Part shown: positions 24,858 through 33,370 of the stretch, piece after piece
Layout of the letters: the number at the start of each line of letters is the position of its first letter
Numbering within the stretch: position 1 is the first letter of the stretch
Source of the DNA: RGIG4576 sp964606575
Lineage (GTDB): Bacteria; Bacteroidota; Bacteroidia; Bacteroidales; Muribaculaceae
Length of the DNA stretch: 54,052 nt
NCBI GenBank assembly: GCA_964606575.1
Contig: CAZSHA010000007.1
Coordinates: 1 to 54,052 of the forward strand
Reading direction: 5' to 3'
The notes under the pieces: generated by a model
What the model was told of the DNA's origin: nothing
What the model saw: only the letters and a program-made list of their open reading frames with translations
Database searches by the model: none
Position numbers and translations under genes: made by a program

Positions 24858-27614
24858 ATGAAACTGAAACTAATAGCAGTATTTGCGATTTTGTCGATGT
24901 CTTTTGCTTCAATTGCGGCGAAAGACTTGACAGGTATTAAGATATATGTGAATCCGGGACACGGAGGGTATAATAACACGCCTGGTGAAACTGGTGATGA
25001 CCGTTTTGTCGCTACAATTCCATTCCCAAGCGAATCGGAAGACGCATTCTGGGAATCTAGTTGCAATTTAGTGAAAGGTCTTGAGCTAAAGCGTTTATTG
25101 GAAAAGGCTGGAGCGACAGTGAAAATATCACGAACTGCAAATACTTCGGCAGACGATAGAGAATTGTCAGCCATAACAAGCGAGGCTAATAAATGGGGTG
25201 CTGATGCTTTTGTTTCGATTCATAGCAACCAGCTTGGAACAAATTCAGGTACAAATTATTTCTTGAATCTATATAATGCCGATTACAACGACCAAGTAGA
25301 GCCTTACGGGTATGGATATTTAGGAAAATCGGACGAATTGATAGCCGAATGTAAAGACATGGCTACTAAATCGGCTGAATATTTTAAAAATAACAACTTG
25401 ACCACATGGGATGCTTCAAGCACTTTCCGCATAGTAGAGGATTACTCATTCTTGGGTTATACCTTAGGCGTTATCAGAACGCTAGAAGTGCCAGGATTTG
25501 TACTAGAAGGAAGTTTCCATGACTATGAGCCGGAAACACACAGATTATTGAACGAAGACTATGCAAAACTTACTGCATGGGACTTATTCCGCTTCTATAG
25601 CGACTATTTTGAAGCTGACAAGCCTACGACAGGCGTTATAGCTGGTTCGGTGAAAAATGGCGCAGTGGAAATGAACCACACATATTTTAATAACTGGAAA
25701 AGCGGGACACACGACCGTTTCCAACCGATAAACGGTGCTACAATCACGCTGTTTGACGGCAATGGCGAGGTGGTGAACACGTATACAACCGACCAATATT
25801 ATAATGGCGTATTCGTGTTTTGGGATTTGACTCCGGGAGCTTATACGGTGAAGATGGAAGCCGAAGGACTAGAAACAGTGAATAAGGAAGTGACGGTGAC
25901 GGCTGCCGAAACCACATCGTTTGTACAATTGCTATATGGCGAGATAACTCCGAATATACTAGCAACTTCGTTGAAAGGCGAATTGACTGATGATGGTTAT
26001 AATGTGTCGTTCGCTCTAAACGGAACACCTACCAGCGTTGCATTCAACCTTTATGACGAAAGTGGCACAGTGTTAGGAACTATCGAACTAGGCGGTGATT
26101 TCAAGAAAGGCGAGAATAAGGCGACGATAGCTATAGATGATTTGATGAAGTATGCTGGAAAGACTCTAAATTGGTCAATCCTAGCAAAAGCCGCTAGCGT
26201 GGACTCATGGCGTTGCATCTCGGCAGTAGCTAACGGTGAGGATGCTATACCAGAAAACCAATTGATGGATTATCCTAATGCTATTGTGGTGGATAATAAC
26301 CCAAAGAGTGACTATTTCGGTAGAATATACGTGTTGGAAGGAACAAACACTTACACTGGCGGTCGTTCGTTAGACGTGGGAATCTATGCTTATGATCCTA
26401 CCGATTTCTCAATGATAAATGAAAATAACGCTCCTTATACAGGAAACGTGAATTGGCAAAAGACCGTAGGAAAAACGAAGACATTCGTGTGCTTGTCGCC
26501 TCACACAATGACCATAGACGATGAAGGATATGTGTATGTGAGCGACTGGACCGACTCAAATGCAGGCGTGTGGATTATGGACCCTGCAAATCCTACTGGC
26601 GATTTCACCCCGGTGTTTAACGTAGGCACAAGCAATGGCGGAAAGGTGTATAATGATGCAGGCGATTATGTGCACGGCACAATATCAGGAATATGCGTTG
26701 TGGGAACTGGCGAGAATCGTGTGCTTTACACAGTGGATGAAGATTATGACGGTGGAACAGCGATATTGAAATATAATATAGGCGAGTTGAAGAATTTGCC
26801 ATATACAGGAAAGGCTGAACTTGTTTACCAATTATCGAGCAACACAGCACTAGACGCATCGTTGAATTGTTATTTAGCACCTGACCGTAAAGGTGGATTC
26901 TGGTTCGTGCAGCGTGATGTGGAGGCTTCTAAATCGGTAACTCCATATAAAGGCTCTTTCAACCTATTGCACTTCACAGCCAACGGCTATGACTCGAATT
27001 TAGGTCTTGTTTCAGATTACTATTCAAGAACAAGCAAGAGCAGTTCAATTCACACAATAGGTATAGCTACCAGCGTGGACGGTTCACGCTTGGCTATAGG
27101 AGTGTATGCGGCAGTGGGAATGAAGAAGGTTGAGTTTAATGCCGATGGCACTGTGGTTAAAGACACATTCGTTGATGCTACAGGAGAATATATATCGGGA
27201 ATTGACAAGAACGAGGTACAAGCTACAGGTAACTGGATGAACCACATGACATGGGGTGTGGCTTTTGATGTGGCTAACAACCTATATGTAGCCGACTGGA
27301 GCGACCATTTCCAAGCATATTCATTAGGTAAGAGTGATAACAGCCAAGAAACTATGTCGAAATATAAGATAGACTTGTTGACCGTGGGAGTGAATGACAT
27401 CGCTGCAGCTAAGGCGAGTGCAGCACTAGAGGGAGAAACCCTAGTGATACGTTCAGACAAGGCAATAGGCAAGGTGGATGTCTATAATCTTTCAGGCTCA
27501 TTGATTTATCGAGCTGTGTCGGCTGCTAATAGCCTAGCTGTTGATGCTTCATCATGGGCAAATGGCGTATATTTAGTGAAAACTGACGGTGTAGTGGTAA
27601 AGATTATTAAGTAA
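24858..27614 (+). CDS. Zinc N-acetylmuramoyl-L-alanine amidase with propeller module and sorting-type tail (second)
   Basis: This paralogue of the first amidase has 918 residues. I chose the ATG at 24858 because it opens on a clean signal peptide (MKLKLIAVFAILSMSFASIAA), after a purine-rich AGGAC and just past the hairpin. The Amidase_3 domain keeps His35 (NPGHGG), Glu66 (FWESSCNL), His122 (SIHSN) and Glu217 (FVLEGSFHDY). The regulatory-like domain (about 260-365) is very similar to the first copy (GTHDRFQPINGATITLFDG). The propeller module (about 370-835) is closest to the stand-alone protein at 20361. The sorting-type tail is at about 845-918 (ASSWANGVYLVKTDGVVVKI). Predicted substrate is the peptide cross-bridge attachment point of peptidoglycan. 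Confidence 0.9.
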   Translation: MKLKLIAVFAILSMSFASIAAKDLTGIKIYVNPGHGGYNNTPGETGDDRFVATIPFPSESEDAFWESSCNLVKGLELKRLLEKAGATVKISRTANTSADDRELSAITSEANKWGADAFVSIHSNQLGTNSGTNYFLNLYNADYNDQVEPYGYGYLGKSDELIAECKDMATKSAEYFKNNNLTTWDASSTFRIVEDYSFLGYTLGVIRTLEVPGFVLEGSFHDYEPETHRLLNEDYAKLTAWDLFRFYSDYFEADKPTTGVIAGSVKNGAVEMNHTYFNNWKSGTHDRFQPINGATITLFDGNGEVVNTYTTDQYYNGVFVFWDLTPGAYTVKMEAEGLETVNKEVTVTAAETTSFVQLLYGEITPNILATSLKGELTDDGYNVSFALNGTPTSVAFNLYDESGTVLGTIELGGDFKKGENKATIAIDDLMKYAGKTLNWSILAKAASVDSWRCISAVANGEDAIPENQLMDYPNAIVVDNNPKSDYFGRIYVLEGTNTYTGGRSLDVGIYAYDPTDFSMINENNAPYTGNVNWQKTVGKTKTFVCLSPHTMTIDDEGYVYVSDWTDSNAGVWIMDPANPTGDFTPVFNVGTSNGGKVYNDAGDYVHGTISGICVVGTGENRVLYTVDEDYDGGTAILKYNIGELKNLPYTGKAELVYQLSSNTALDASLNCYLAPDRKGGFWFVQRDVEASKSVTPYKGSFNLLHFTANGYDSNLGLVSDYYSRTSKSSSIHTIGIATSVDGSRLAIGVYAAVGMKKVEFNADGTVVKDTFVDATGEYISGIDKNEVQATGNWMNHMTWGVAFDVANNLYVADWSDHFQAYSLGKSDNSQETMSKYKIDLLTVGVNDIAAAKASAALEGETLVIRSDKAIGKVDVYNLSGSLIYRAVSAANSLAVDASSWANGVYLVKTDGVVVKIIK

Positions 27615-27645
27615 CCTGAAATACAAACTATTAAAACGTTAAATC

Positions 27646-29166
27646 ATGAAATTAAAATCAATTTATGCATTATTGCTTCTGTTCTTGTTGAGTGCAGGCA
27701 CATGCGGTGGCGATGACGAACCGCCAGTTGTACCTCCAGAAGAAGTGGAGAAGCCAGATACGATTCCGAGCGGTGGAGAACCAACGGTGAACATTACGAC
27801 TCCAGCTAAGGAAATCCGTGCAGTGTGGCTTGCGACAGTGGGCAACATGGACTGGCCTACTGATAAGTACAACATAGAAAAGCAGAAACAGGAGTATATC
27901 AACTATTTGGAATTGTTCCAAAAATATAATGTGAATGTGGTCGTGGGGCAGATACGTCCAACAGCCGATGCATTCTTTGAGTCGAAGTATGAGCCTTGGA
28001 GTCAGTATCTTACCGGAACACGTGGCAAGAACCCTGGATATGACGTAGTGCAATTTATGGTTGACGAAGCGCACAAACGTGGAATGGAATTTCACGCTTG
28101 GTTGAATCCTTACAGAATAAGCACCAATATCAACGCTTATACTCCAGTGGCAGGCGAGTTCTATAAGGAACATCCCGAATGGACTATGCGTTATGGTAAT
28201 TTGCTTATTTTCCGTCCTGCAATACCAGAAGTGCGCGAGCATTTAGTGAATGTGATTGACGAGATTATTACAAAATATGACGTTGACGGTATTCACTTCG
28301 ATGATTATTTCTATCCTTATCCTGACGGTACGAATACGCTTGACGATGAAGGCGATTTCAAGACCTATGGTGCCGGATATGCCAATATTGAGGATTTCCG
28401 TCGTGGAAACGTGAATAAGGCTATCGAGGCAGTGCATAACTTGATTGTGCAGAAACGCCCTGATATAGTGTTCTCAATAAGCCCTTACGGTGTGTGGAGA
28501 AATAAGAAAAATGATCCTAATGGATCGGATTCTAGCACTTCTATCACCAACTATGATGACCTATATGCCGACATCAAACTATGGTGTGAAAAGGGATGGA
28601 TTGATCTAGTTGTACCGCAACTTTATGCAAGCACAGAGAATATAGCTATGAATTTCAAGAAAATGACAACCTGGTGGGCAAACAACAGCCATGATTGTCC
28701 TGTAGCTATAGGTATAGGTTTATATAAGTTCGGTAATTCGGCTGAGGGAGCTATATATGTGAATAATCCGACAGAACTTGAAACAGAATTTTACTACACT
28801 CGTCGCAACAACGTGAGCGGTACATTCTTGTTCAATTCATCGGCATTCAAGAATAACAAAATAAACATTCTTGATTATCTAGCACGTTGCTATCCGCAGA
28901 AGGCGTTGATACCGTTTATGGGTAGAAATACGGCTAAAGAGCCAGCGCAGATAACCAGTATTTCAGCCGATGGCAAGAAACTGTATTGGAAGGCTCAATC
29001 GGATATGAGATTTGTCGTCTATAAAGTGGCTGGAGCTAATGCATCAATTGTTGATGTCGTGAATGAGAACACTTATGAATGTGCAGAAACTGGAGATTAT
29101 GTGGTGAGCGCATTGAATGATGATAACGTGGAAAGCCCAGTTTCTCAAATAGTGACTGTACAATAA
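27646..29166 (+). CDS. GHL10-family glycoside hydrolase (DUF187/DigH-like) lipoprotein
   Basis: This is a family 10 hydrolase-like protein of 506 residues. The N-terminal signal is lipoprotein-like (LLFLLSAGTC-GGDDE), although the Thr before Cys is atypical. The TIM-barrel (about 55-380) carries family motifs: EIRAVWLATVGNMDWP, VVVGQIRPTADAF, EPWSQYLTG, EAHKRGMEFHAWLNPYR and the acidic strand DGIHFDDYFYPYP, which likely supplies catalytic acids. A C-terminal fibronectin-like stretch (about 430-506) follows. E. coli DigH (YddW), of this family, hydrolyses denuded peptidoglycan glycans, the product of amidases. It starts 31 bases after the second amidase, so it is probably expressed with it. 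Confidence 0.88.
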   Translation: MKLKSIYALLLLFLLSAGTCGGDDEPPVVPPEEVEKPDTIPSGGEPTVNITTPAKEIRAVWLATVGNMDWPTDKYNIEKQKQEYINYLELFQKYNVNVVVGQIRPTADAFFESKYEPWSQYLTGTRGKNPGYDVVQFMVDEAHKRGMEFHAWLNPYRISTNINAYTPVAGEFYKEHPEWTMRYGNLLIFRPAIPEVREHLVNVIDEIITKYDVDGIHFDDYFYPYPDGTNTLDDEGDFKTYGAGYANIEDFRRGNVNKAIEAVHNLIVQKRPDIVFSISPYGVWRNKKNDPNGSDSSTSITNYDDLYADIKLWCEKGWIDLVVPQLYASTENIAMNFKKMTTWWANNSHDCPVAIGIGLYKFGNSAEGAIYVNNPTELETEFYYTRRNNVSGTFLFNSSAFKNNKINILDYLARCYPQKALIPFMGRNTAKEPAQITSISADGKKLYWKAQSDMRFVVYKVAGANASIVDVVNENTYECAETGDYVVSALNDDNVESPVSQIVTVQ

Positions 29167-29194
29167 ATTCTCAATAATCAAGCCTTTTTATGGA

Positions 29195-29234
29195 GGAGAT
29201 ATACCGAATGTTCGGTGTATCTCCTTTTTATTTT
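29195..29234 (+). terminator. Terminator of the peptidoglycan-type locus
   Basis: GGAGATATACCGAA (29195-29208) pairs with TTCGGTGTATCTCC (29211-29224) with one wobble, followed by TTTTTATTTT. It closes the plus-strand locus and overlaps the stop codon of the convergent vsr gene. Confidence 0.92.
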
Positions 29235-29758
29235 GAGTGATATTCTGTATCAGGCTCGGCGGCAATGACTATCTCGTTTAGCTCCGTTTCAGGCGAGCCA
29301 TAAGGATTTATCGTAAGATGCTTGGTTGACAAGTCCTGAATCAAGAAAGAGTTCAGAATGTGTTCAAGCTCTAATAATGTGGCTTGTGCTAACGGCTTTT
29401 GCAACTGGCATTCCCAGATGACGACTGTACGCCAACCCATATCCTTGAGTTTATTTCGCACTCGTTCGTCACGTTCTCTGTTCTTTATGACTTTCGTATT
29501 CCAATATTCGGGATTGCTTTTAGGTGCTCTGTACTTGTTGCAATCTTCATGACCGTGCCAGAAACAGCCGTTGATGAATATGACAGTTTTATAACGTCGC
29601 AAGACAATATCGGGAGAACCTGGCAACCGCTTGAAGTTCACACGGTAACGGAATCCACGATGCCAAAGGAAACGCCTCACGAGCAGTTCAGGGCGAGTGT
29701 CACGGCTACGGTTAGCAGCCATGCAACGGTGTCGTTGTTCTTTAGTCATCTTATCCAT
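29228..29758 (-). CDS. vsr: Very short patch repair endonuclease (Vsr)
   Basis: Vsr nicks DNA at T:G mismatches that arise when 5-methylcytosine deaminates. The 176 residues keep the family motifs: AANRSRDTRPELLVRRFL, LPGSPDIVL with catalytic Asp50, and INGCFWHGH with His68 and His70. They also have YWNTK..NRERD and GWRTVVIWEC. The zinc ligands Cys65, His70, Cys73 and Cys117 match those of E. coli Vsr. The C-terminal about 45 residues are an extension I do not recognise. Vsr is usually next to a Dcm-type cytosine methylase, and none is in this window. The start could be the ATG at 29758 or the in-frame ATG three codons later. Confidence 0.94.
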   Translation of the reverse strand: MDKMTKEQRHRCMAANRSRDTRPELLVRRFLWHRGFRYRVNFKRLPGSPDIVLRRYKTVIFINGCFWHGHEDCNKYRAPKSNPEYWNTKVIKNRERDERVRNKLKDMGWRTVVIWECQLQKPLAQATLLELEHILNSFLIQDLSTKHLTINPYGSPETELNEIVIAAEPDTEYHSK

Positions 29759-29778
29759 GCGAACATGTGTTTATTTTG

Positions 29779-29786
29779 CAAAAATA
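29779..29786 (-). promoter_or_regulatory. -7 element upstream of vsr
   Basis: The minus strand reads TATTTTTG, a TAnnTTTG match about 20 bases before the vsr start. No good -33 box is seen. Confidence 0.4.
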
Positions 29787-29863
29787 CTTAATAATGGCAT
29801 TATAACATGATAAACGGATGCTAATTTATGGGATGCCAAAGGGATTAAATGATATTTTTGCAC

Positions 29864-29871
29864 TATCTTTG
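29864..29871 (+). promoter_or_regulatory. -7 element of hisS promoter
   Basis: TATCTTTG is a full -7 match 18 bases before the hisS start, implying a very short 5' leader. The -33 region is only AT-rich. Confidence 0.55.
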
Positions 29872-29889
29872 TGAAAAATTTTATTAGTA

Positions 29890-31251
29890 ATGGCACAGAA
29901 ACCATCAATTCCAAAAGGTACACGTGATTTTTCGCCAGAAGAAATGGCGAAACGAAATTATATATTCAATACTATAAAGGATGTATTCCTTTTATATGGT
30001 TTTCAACAGATAGAAACTCCAGCGATGGAAAATCTGTCGACGTTGATGGGAAAATACGGTGAAGAAGGCGATAAATTGCTATTCAAGATATTGAATAGCG
30101 GTGACTTCTTGAAAGAGGCGAGTGATGAAATGCTGGCGGAAAGGGATTGCTTGCATTTGACATCGAAGTTGTGCGAAAAGGGGTTACGTTATGACTTGAC
30201 CGTTCCATTCGCGCGATATGTGGTGCAGCATCGCAACGACTTGCAATTCCCATTCAAGCGTTATCAAATTCAACCAGTATGGCGTGCCGACCGTCCTCAG
30301 AAAGGTCGTTACCGTGAGTTCTATCAATGCGATGCCGATGTAGTAGGTTCAGATTCTTTGCAGAACGAAGTTGAACTGATTTCGTTGATTGACGAGGTGT
30401 TCAGCCGTTTTGGTATCAAAATAACTATTAAATTGAACAATCGCAAGGTGTTAAGCGGTATTGCCGAAAAGATAGGCGCGCCTGAAAAAATAGTAGATAT
30501 CACTGTTGCTATTGACAAAATGGATAAGGTGGGTCTTGACCTTGTGAATGTGGAATTGAGAGAAAAGGGCTTGAGCGAGGAAGCAATCGAGGCTTTACGC
30601 CCTATCATGCAACTCTCAGGAACTAATGAGGAGAAAATAGATGCACTAGAAACCATCTTGGCTGGTAGCGAAGTGGGACTAAAGGGAATAGAAGAATTAC
30701 GTTACGTAATCTCTAATGCTGACAAAATGGAGCTTAGAGGAACTCTTGAACTAGATGTTTCGCTTGCTCGTGGCTTAAACTATTATACTGGTAGTATTTT
30801 GGAAGTTAAAGCCGACGGAGTGGAAATGGGAAGTATCACTGGTGGTGGACGCTATGACAACCTTACAGGTGTGTTCGGGCTTGATGGTGTGAGCGGTGTA
30901 GGAATAAGTTTTGGCGCCGACCGCATATTTGATGTGCTTAATACGCTTGAACTTTATCCAGAAGATACATGTGCTGTGACTAAGGTTATATTTATGAATT
31001 TTGATGGAGCTGAGGCAGAGCAATCTATGAAATATGTGATGCAATTGCGAAAGGCTGGTATTTCGGCAGAACTCTATCCAGAGGCATCAAAAATGAAGAA
31101 GCAAATGAATTACGCCAACGGAAAGAAGATTCCATTTGTTGCTATGGTGGGAGAAACGGAACTTGCCCAAGGTAAGATCATGTTGAGGAACATGAAAACT
31201 GGGAAGCAAGATATGTATGATATTGATACGGTGATAGAGAAACTGAAATAA
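29890..31251 (+). CDS. hisS: Histidyl-tRNA synthetase
   Basis: HisRS charges tRNA-His in the cytosol. It is a class II synthetase of 453 residues with the expected order of motifs: KGTRDFSPEEMAKR at the N-terminus, motif 1 near FQQIETPAMENLSTLMGKYGEE, motif 2 QPVWRADRPQKGRYREFYQCDADVVG, and the two histidine-specific boxes LARGLNYYTGSILEV and GGGRYDNL, before motif 3 GVGISFGADRIFDVL. The C-terminal anticodon-binding domain (about 345-453) ends IMLRNMKTGKQDMYDIDTVI. It has its own promoter box and terminator, so it is a single-gene unit. No sign of duplication or degeneration. Confidence 0.97.
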   Translation: MAQKPSIPKGTRDFSPEEMAKRNYIFNTIKDVFLLYGFQQIETPAMENLSTLMGKYGEEGDKLLFKILNSGDFLKEASDEMLAERDCLHLTSKLCEKGLRYDLTVPFARYVVQHRNDLQFPFKRYQIQPVWRADRPQKGRYREFYQCDADVVGSDSLQNEVELISLIDEVFSRFGIKITIKLNNRKVLSGIAEKIGAPEKIVDITVAIDKMDKVGLDLVNVELREKGLSEEAIEALRPIMQLSGTNEEKIDALETILAGSEVGLKGIEELRYVISNADKMELRGTLELDVSLARGLNYYTGSILEVKADGVEMGSITGGGRYDNLTGVFGLDGVSGVGISFGADRIFDVLNTLELYPEDTCAVTKVIFMNFDGAEAEQSMKYVMQLRKAGISAELYPEASKMKKQMNYANGKKIPFVAMVGETELAQGKIMLRNMKTGKQDMYDIDTVIEKLK

Positions 31252-31263
31252 ACTAAAAGCAAG

Positions 31264-31297
31264 GCGATGTGTTTGCAATGGCACATCGCTTTTCTTT
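31264..31297 (+). terminator. Terminator of hisS
   Basis: GCGATGTG (31264-31271) pairs with CACATCGC (31282-31289), followed by TTTTCTTT, 12 bases after the stop codon. Confidence 0.88.
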
Positions 31298-31336
31298 AAT
31301 AATTGGGTCGTATTCTAGTAAAAGACTGCAAAAGGA

Positions 31337-32233
31337 ATGATAAAATTTCTAAAGACGTGGATGTTGCCTATTTCTATGGTGGGTGGTGTGTTGTTTCATG
31401 ACTGGATGCAATATGTGTCATGGATTTCTCCATGCCTTATTTTTATGATGCTTACTATAACATTCACCCGCTTGAATCTGAGAGAATTAAGGATAACACG
31501 ATTTCATTGGACTATGCTAGCTGTTCAATTTCTAGGCTGTTGGCTAGTATATTATGCGTTATATTTTATAAATCCGATTGTAGCAGAAGGTGCTTTTCTG
31601 TGCGTATTCATTTCTACTGCAACAGCCGCTCCTGTAATAACAGGTATGTTGGGGGGAAGCATATCACGTCTTGCAACATACTCGTTGTTGAGTAATATGG
31701 TTTTAGCTTTGACAGCTCCGATGTTCTTGTCGTGGATTTCGGTGGATAGGAATATAGATTTTATGGAGTCCTTCAATAGAATATGCTCTCAGGTAGTGCC
31801 TATGCTTGTTGTTCCGCTTATAATAGCATTATTGATGCGAAAATTTTTACCAAAGGTACATCAGGCGTTATCCAGCCACCAGACAATATCGTTTTGGATG
31901 TGGGCAGTGGCATTGTTTGTCGTGATAGGCAATGCTGTGAGTTTTGTTATGAAACAGCCTATATCAGAACTATACGTAATGATATACTTGGCTTTGGCAT
32001 CGCTTGTTGTGTGTTGCTTGCAGTTTTATGTAGGTCGCAAGATAGGAGCAAGATTTGGTGATAAAATATCGGGTGCTCAAGGATTAGGACAGAAAAATAC
32101 AATCTTGGCTTTGTGGTTGTCGTTGACTTATCTGAATCCAATTATATCTATAGCCCCAGCAAGCTATATTGCGTGGCAGAATATTATAAACAGCACTCAA
32201 TTGTATTTGAAAGCCAAACATGGCAAATTGTGA
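31337..32233 (+). CDS. BASS-type (bile acid:sodium symporter family) membrane transporter
   Basis: This is a membrane protein of 298 residues with about nine to ten hydrophobic helices. The layout resembles the bile acid/Na+ symporter superfamily: a first helix pair around MLPISMVGGVLFHDW, the unwound-helix region STATAAPVITGMLGGSISRLATYSLLSN, and in the second half SGAQGLGQKNTILALWLSLTYLNP, a position where family members have a conserved N/E-containing break. It may import an organic anion with sodium. The true substrate is unknown, and many bacterial members carry pantoate or keto acids. It lies alone between hisS and a Crp-type regulator. Confidence 0.75.
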   Translation: MIKFLKTWMLPISMVGGVLFHDWMQYVSWISPCLIFMMLTITFTRLNLRELRITRFHWTMLAVQFLGCWLVYYALYFINPIVAEGAFLCVFISTATAAPVITGMLGGSISRLATYSLLSNMVLALTAPMFLSWISVDRNIDFMESFNRICSQVVPMLVVPLIIALLMRKFLPKVHQALSSHQTISFWMWAVALFVVIGNAVSFVMKQPISELYVMIYLALASLVVCCLQFYVGRKIGARFGDKISGAQGLGQKNTILALWLSLTYLNPIISIAPASYIAWQNIINSTQLYLKAKHGKL

Positions 32234-32293
32234 AAATCAGAAGAATTTTCACTAAAAAACATTTAATATGTTATTATGTTTTAGTTAAAGTGT

Positions 32294-32301
32294 TATCTTT
32301 G
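32294..32301 (+). promoter_or_regulatory. -7 element upstream of the Crp-family gene
   Basis: TATCTTTG fully matches TAnnTTTG, 68 bases before the chosen start codon. The -33 region is weak. Confidence 0.5.
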
Positions 32302-32369
32302 TGAATGTACATACCCGTTATTAATAGGGTATGCTATTTTATAGAATAAAAAGAAAAGGTGAGATTAAT

Positions 32370-33053
32370 ATGGAAAGCATGTACGAGAAGTTAATGGAGT
32401 TACCTTTGTTGCAAGGTGTGAGTCGTGACAAGTTGTCGGAACTTATAGAGAAAACACCGTTTCATTTCGTTAAATATACTCAAGGGCAGCAGGTTGCTGT
32501 TGCAAACGATGTGTGTACTCATATAAAATTCATAATATCGGGTGATGTGAGAGTGGATATAGCTAGCTCAAATAGGCGAGTGGTTGTATCAGAAACCATG
32601 TCGGGTCCAAATGTTATAGGTGCTGACTATCTTTTTGGTCGCAACACATTCTATCCGTTTAATGCTACTGCACTTACCGATTGTGGTATATTGCAAATAT
32701 TGAAGTCTGATTTTATCAATATTTTAATGAGCGACAAGGTGTTTATGTTCAATATGTTGAATATGCTTTCTCGAAATTCGCAAAAATCGACATTTGGTAT
32801 AATGGCATTGTCATCGGGTTCAATTGCAGAACGCCTTGCATTTATTATCACATCGCTCACGCAACAAGGTAGTAAGGATATAAAAGTAACATATAAGCAG
32901 AAAGATTTATGTGGTATTTTAGGCGTACAACGTTCGTCGCTTATAAATGCGTTGAAGAAAATGAGCGATGAAGATGTGATAGATTTTACGTTGACGGAAA
33001 TTAGTGTGCTGGATCGTAATTTGTTGCTTGAAATATTGCATTCAGAAGAGTGA
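32370..33053 (+). CDS. Crp/Fnr-family transcriptional regulator
   Basis: This is a 227-residue DNA-binding regulator. The N-terminal cyclic-nucleotide-binding fold (about 15-125) reads LMELPLLQGVSRDKLSELIEK, TQGQQVAVANDVCTHIKFIISGDVRV and GPNVIGADYLFGRNTFYPFNATALTDC. The dimerisation helix is at about 125-150. The C-terminal winged helix (about 160-225) includes TYKQKDLCGILGVQRSSLINALKKM. I chose the ATG at 32370 (AAAGGTGAG precedes it) over an in-frame ATG at 32331. No Cys cluster for an iron-sulfur centre is visible at the N-terminus, so it is not a classical FNR. A small TSCPD protein follows 36 bases later, probably in the same transcript. Confidence 0.88.
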   Translation: MESMYEKLMELPLLQGVSRDKLSELIEKTPFHFVKYTQGQQVAVANDVCTHIKFIISGDVRVDIASSNRRVVVSETMSGPNVIGADYLFGRNTFYPFNATALTDCGILQILKSDFINILMSDKVFMFNMLNMLSRNSQKSTFGIMALSSGSIAERLAFIITSLTQQGSKDIKVTYKQKDLCGILGVQRSSLINALKKMSDEDVIDFTLTEISVLDRNLLLEILHSEE

Positions 33054-33089
33054 ATTGTGTTTGAAACATAAAAATAGAGATAAAAGAAA

Positions 33090-33350
33090 ATGGCAAAGTA
33101 TACATATAGAACGCAAGGAACATGTTCTACGCAAATAAATCTTGACGTTGAAGACGGAATAATAAATTATGTGGAATTTATGGGCGGGTGCAATGGAAAT
33201 CTGCAAGGTATTTCACGTTTGGTAAAAGGCATGAGTTGCAATGATGCTATAGCAAGGCTTGAAGGTATACGATGTGGCTACAAGGTAACATCTTGTCCTG
33301 ACCAGTTGGCAAAGGCTTTGATTGCGATAAATAGATCTATACAAGAATAA
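33090..33350 (+). CDS. Small four-cysteine TSCPD-domain protein
   Basis: This is an 86-residue protein of the TIGR03905-type family. It carries four Cys in the pattern GTCSTQI, GGCNGNL, IRCGY and TSCPDQLA; the last is the motif that names the family. The same domain occurs at the end of some ribonucleotide reductases, where it may bind metal. Molecular role of the stand-alone form is not known. It follows the Crp-family gene closely and ends 20 bases from the convergent ECF sigma gene, leaving no room for a separate terminator. Confidence 0.88.
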   Translation: MAKYTYRTQGTCSTQINLDVEDGIINYVEFMGGCNGNLQGISRLVKGMSCNDAIARLEGIRCGYKVTSCPDQLAKALIAINRSIQE

Positions 33351-33370
33351 TCATGGGAATGTTTATAGGA

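Noticed and set aside
27670..28242. 190-residue minus-strand frame within the GHL10 gene
   Set aside because: It is long but antisense to conserved TIM-barrel motifs and shows no recognisable domain.
9485..29234. Integrative element or prophage covering the SusCD locus
   Set aside because: No integrase, transposase, mobilisation gene, tRNA or flanking direct repeat was seen at the borders. Orphan vsr alone is not enough evidence.
29399..29791. 130-residue plus-strand frame over vsr
   Set aside because: It is antisense to an intact Vsr with all catalytic residues and lacks features of its own.
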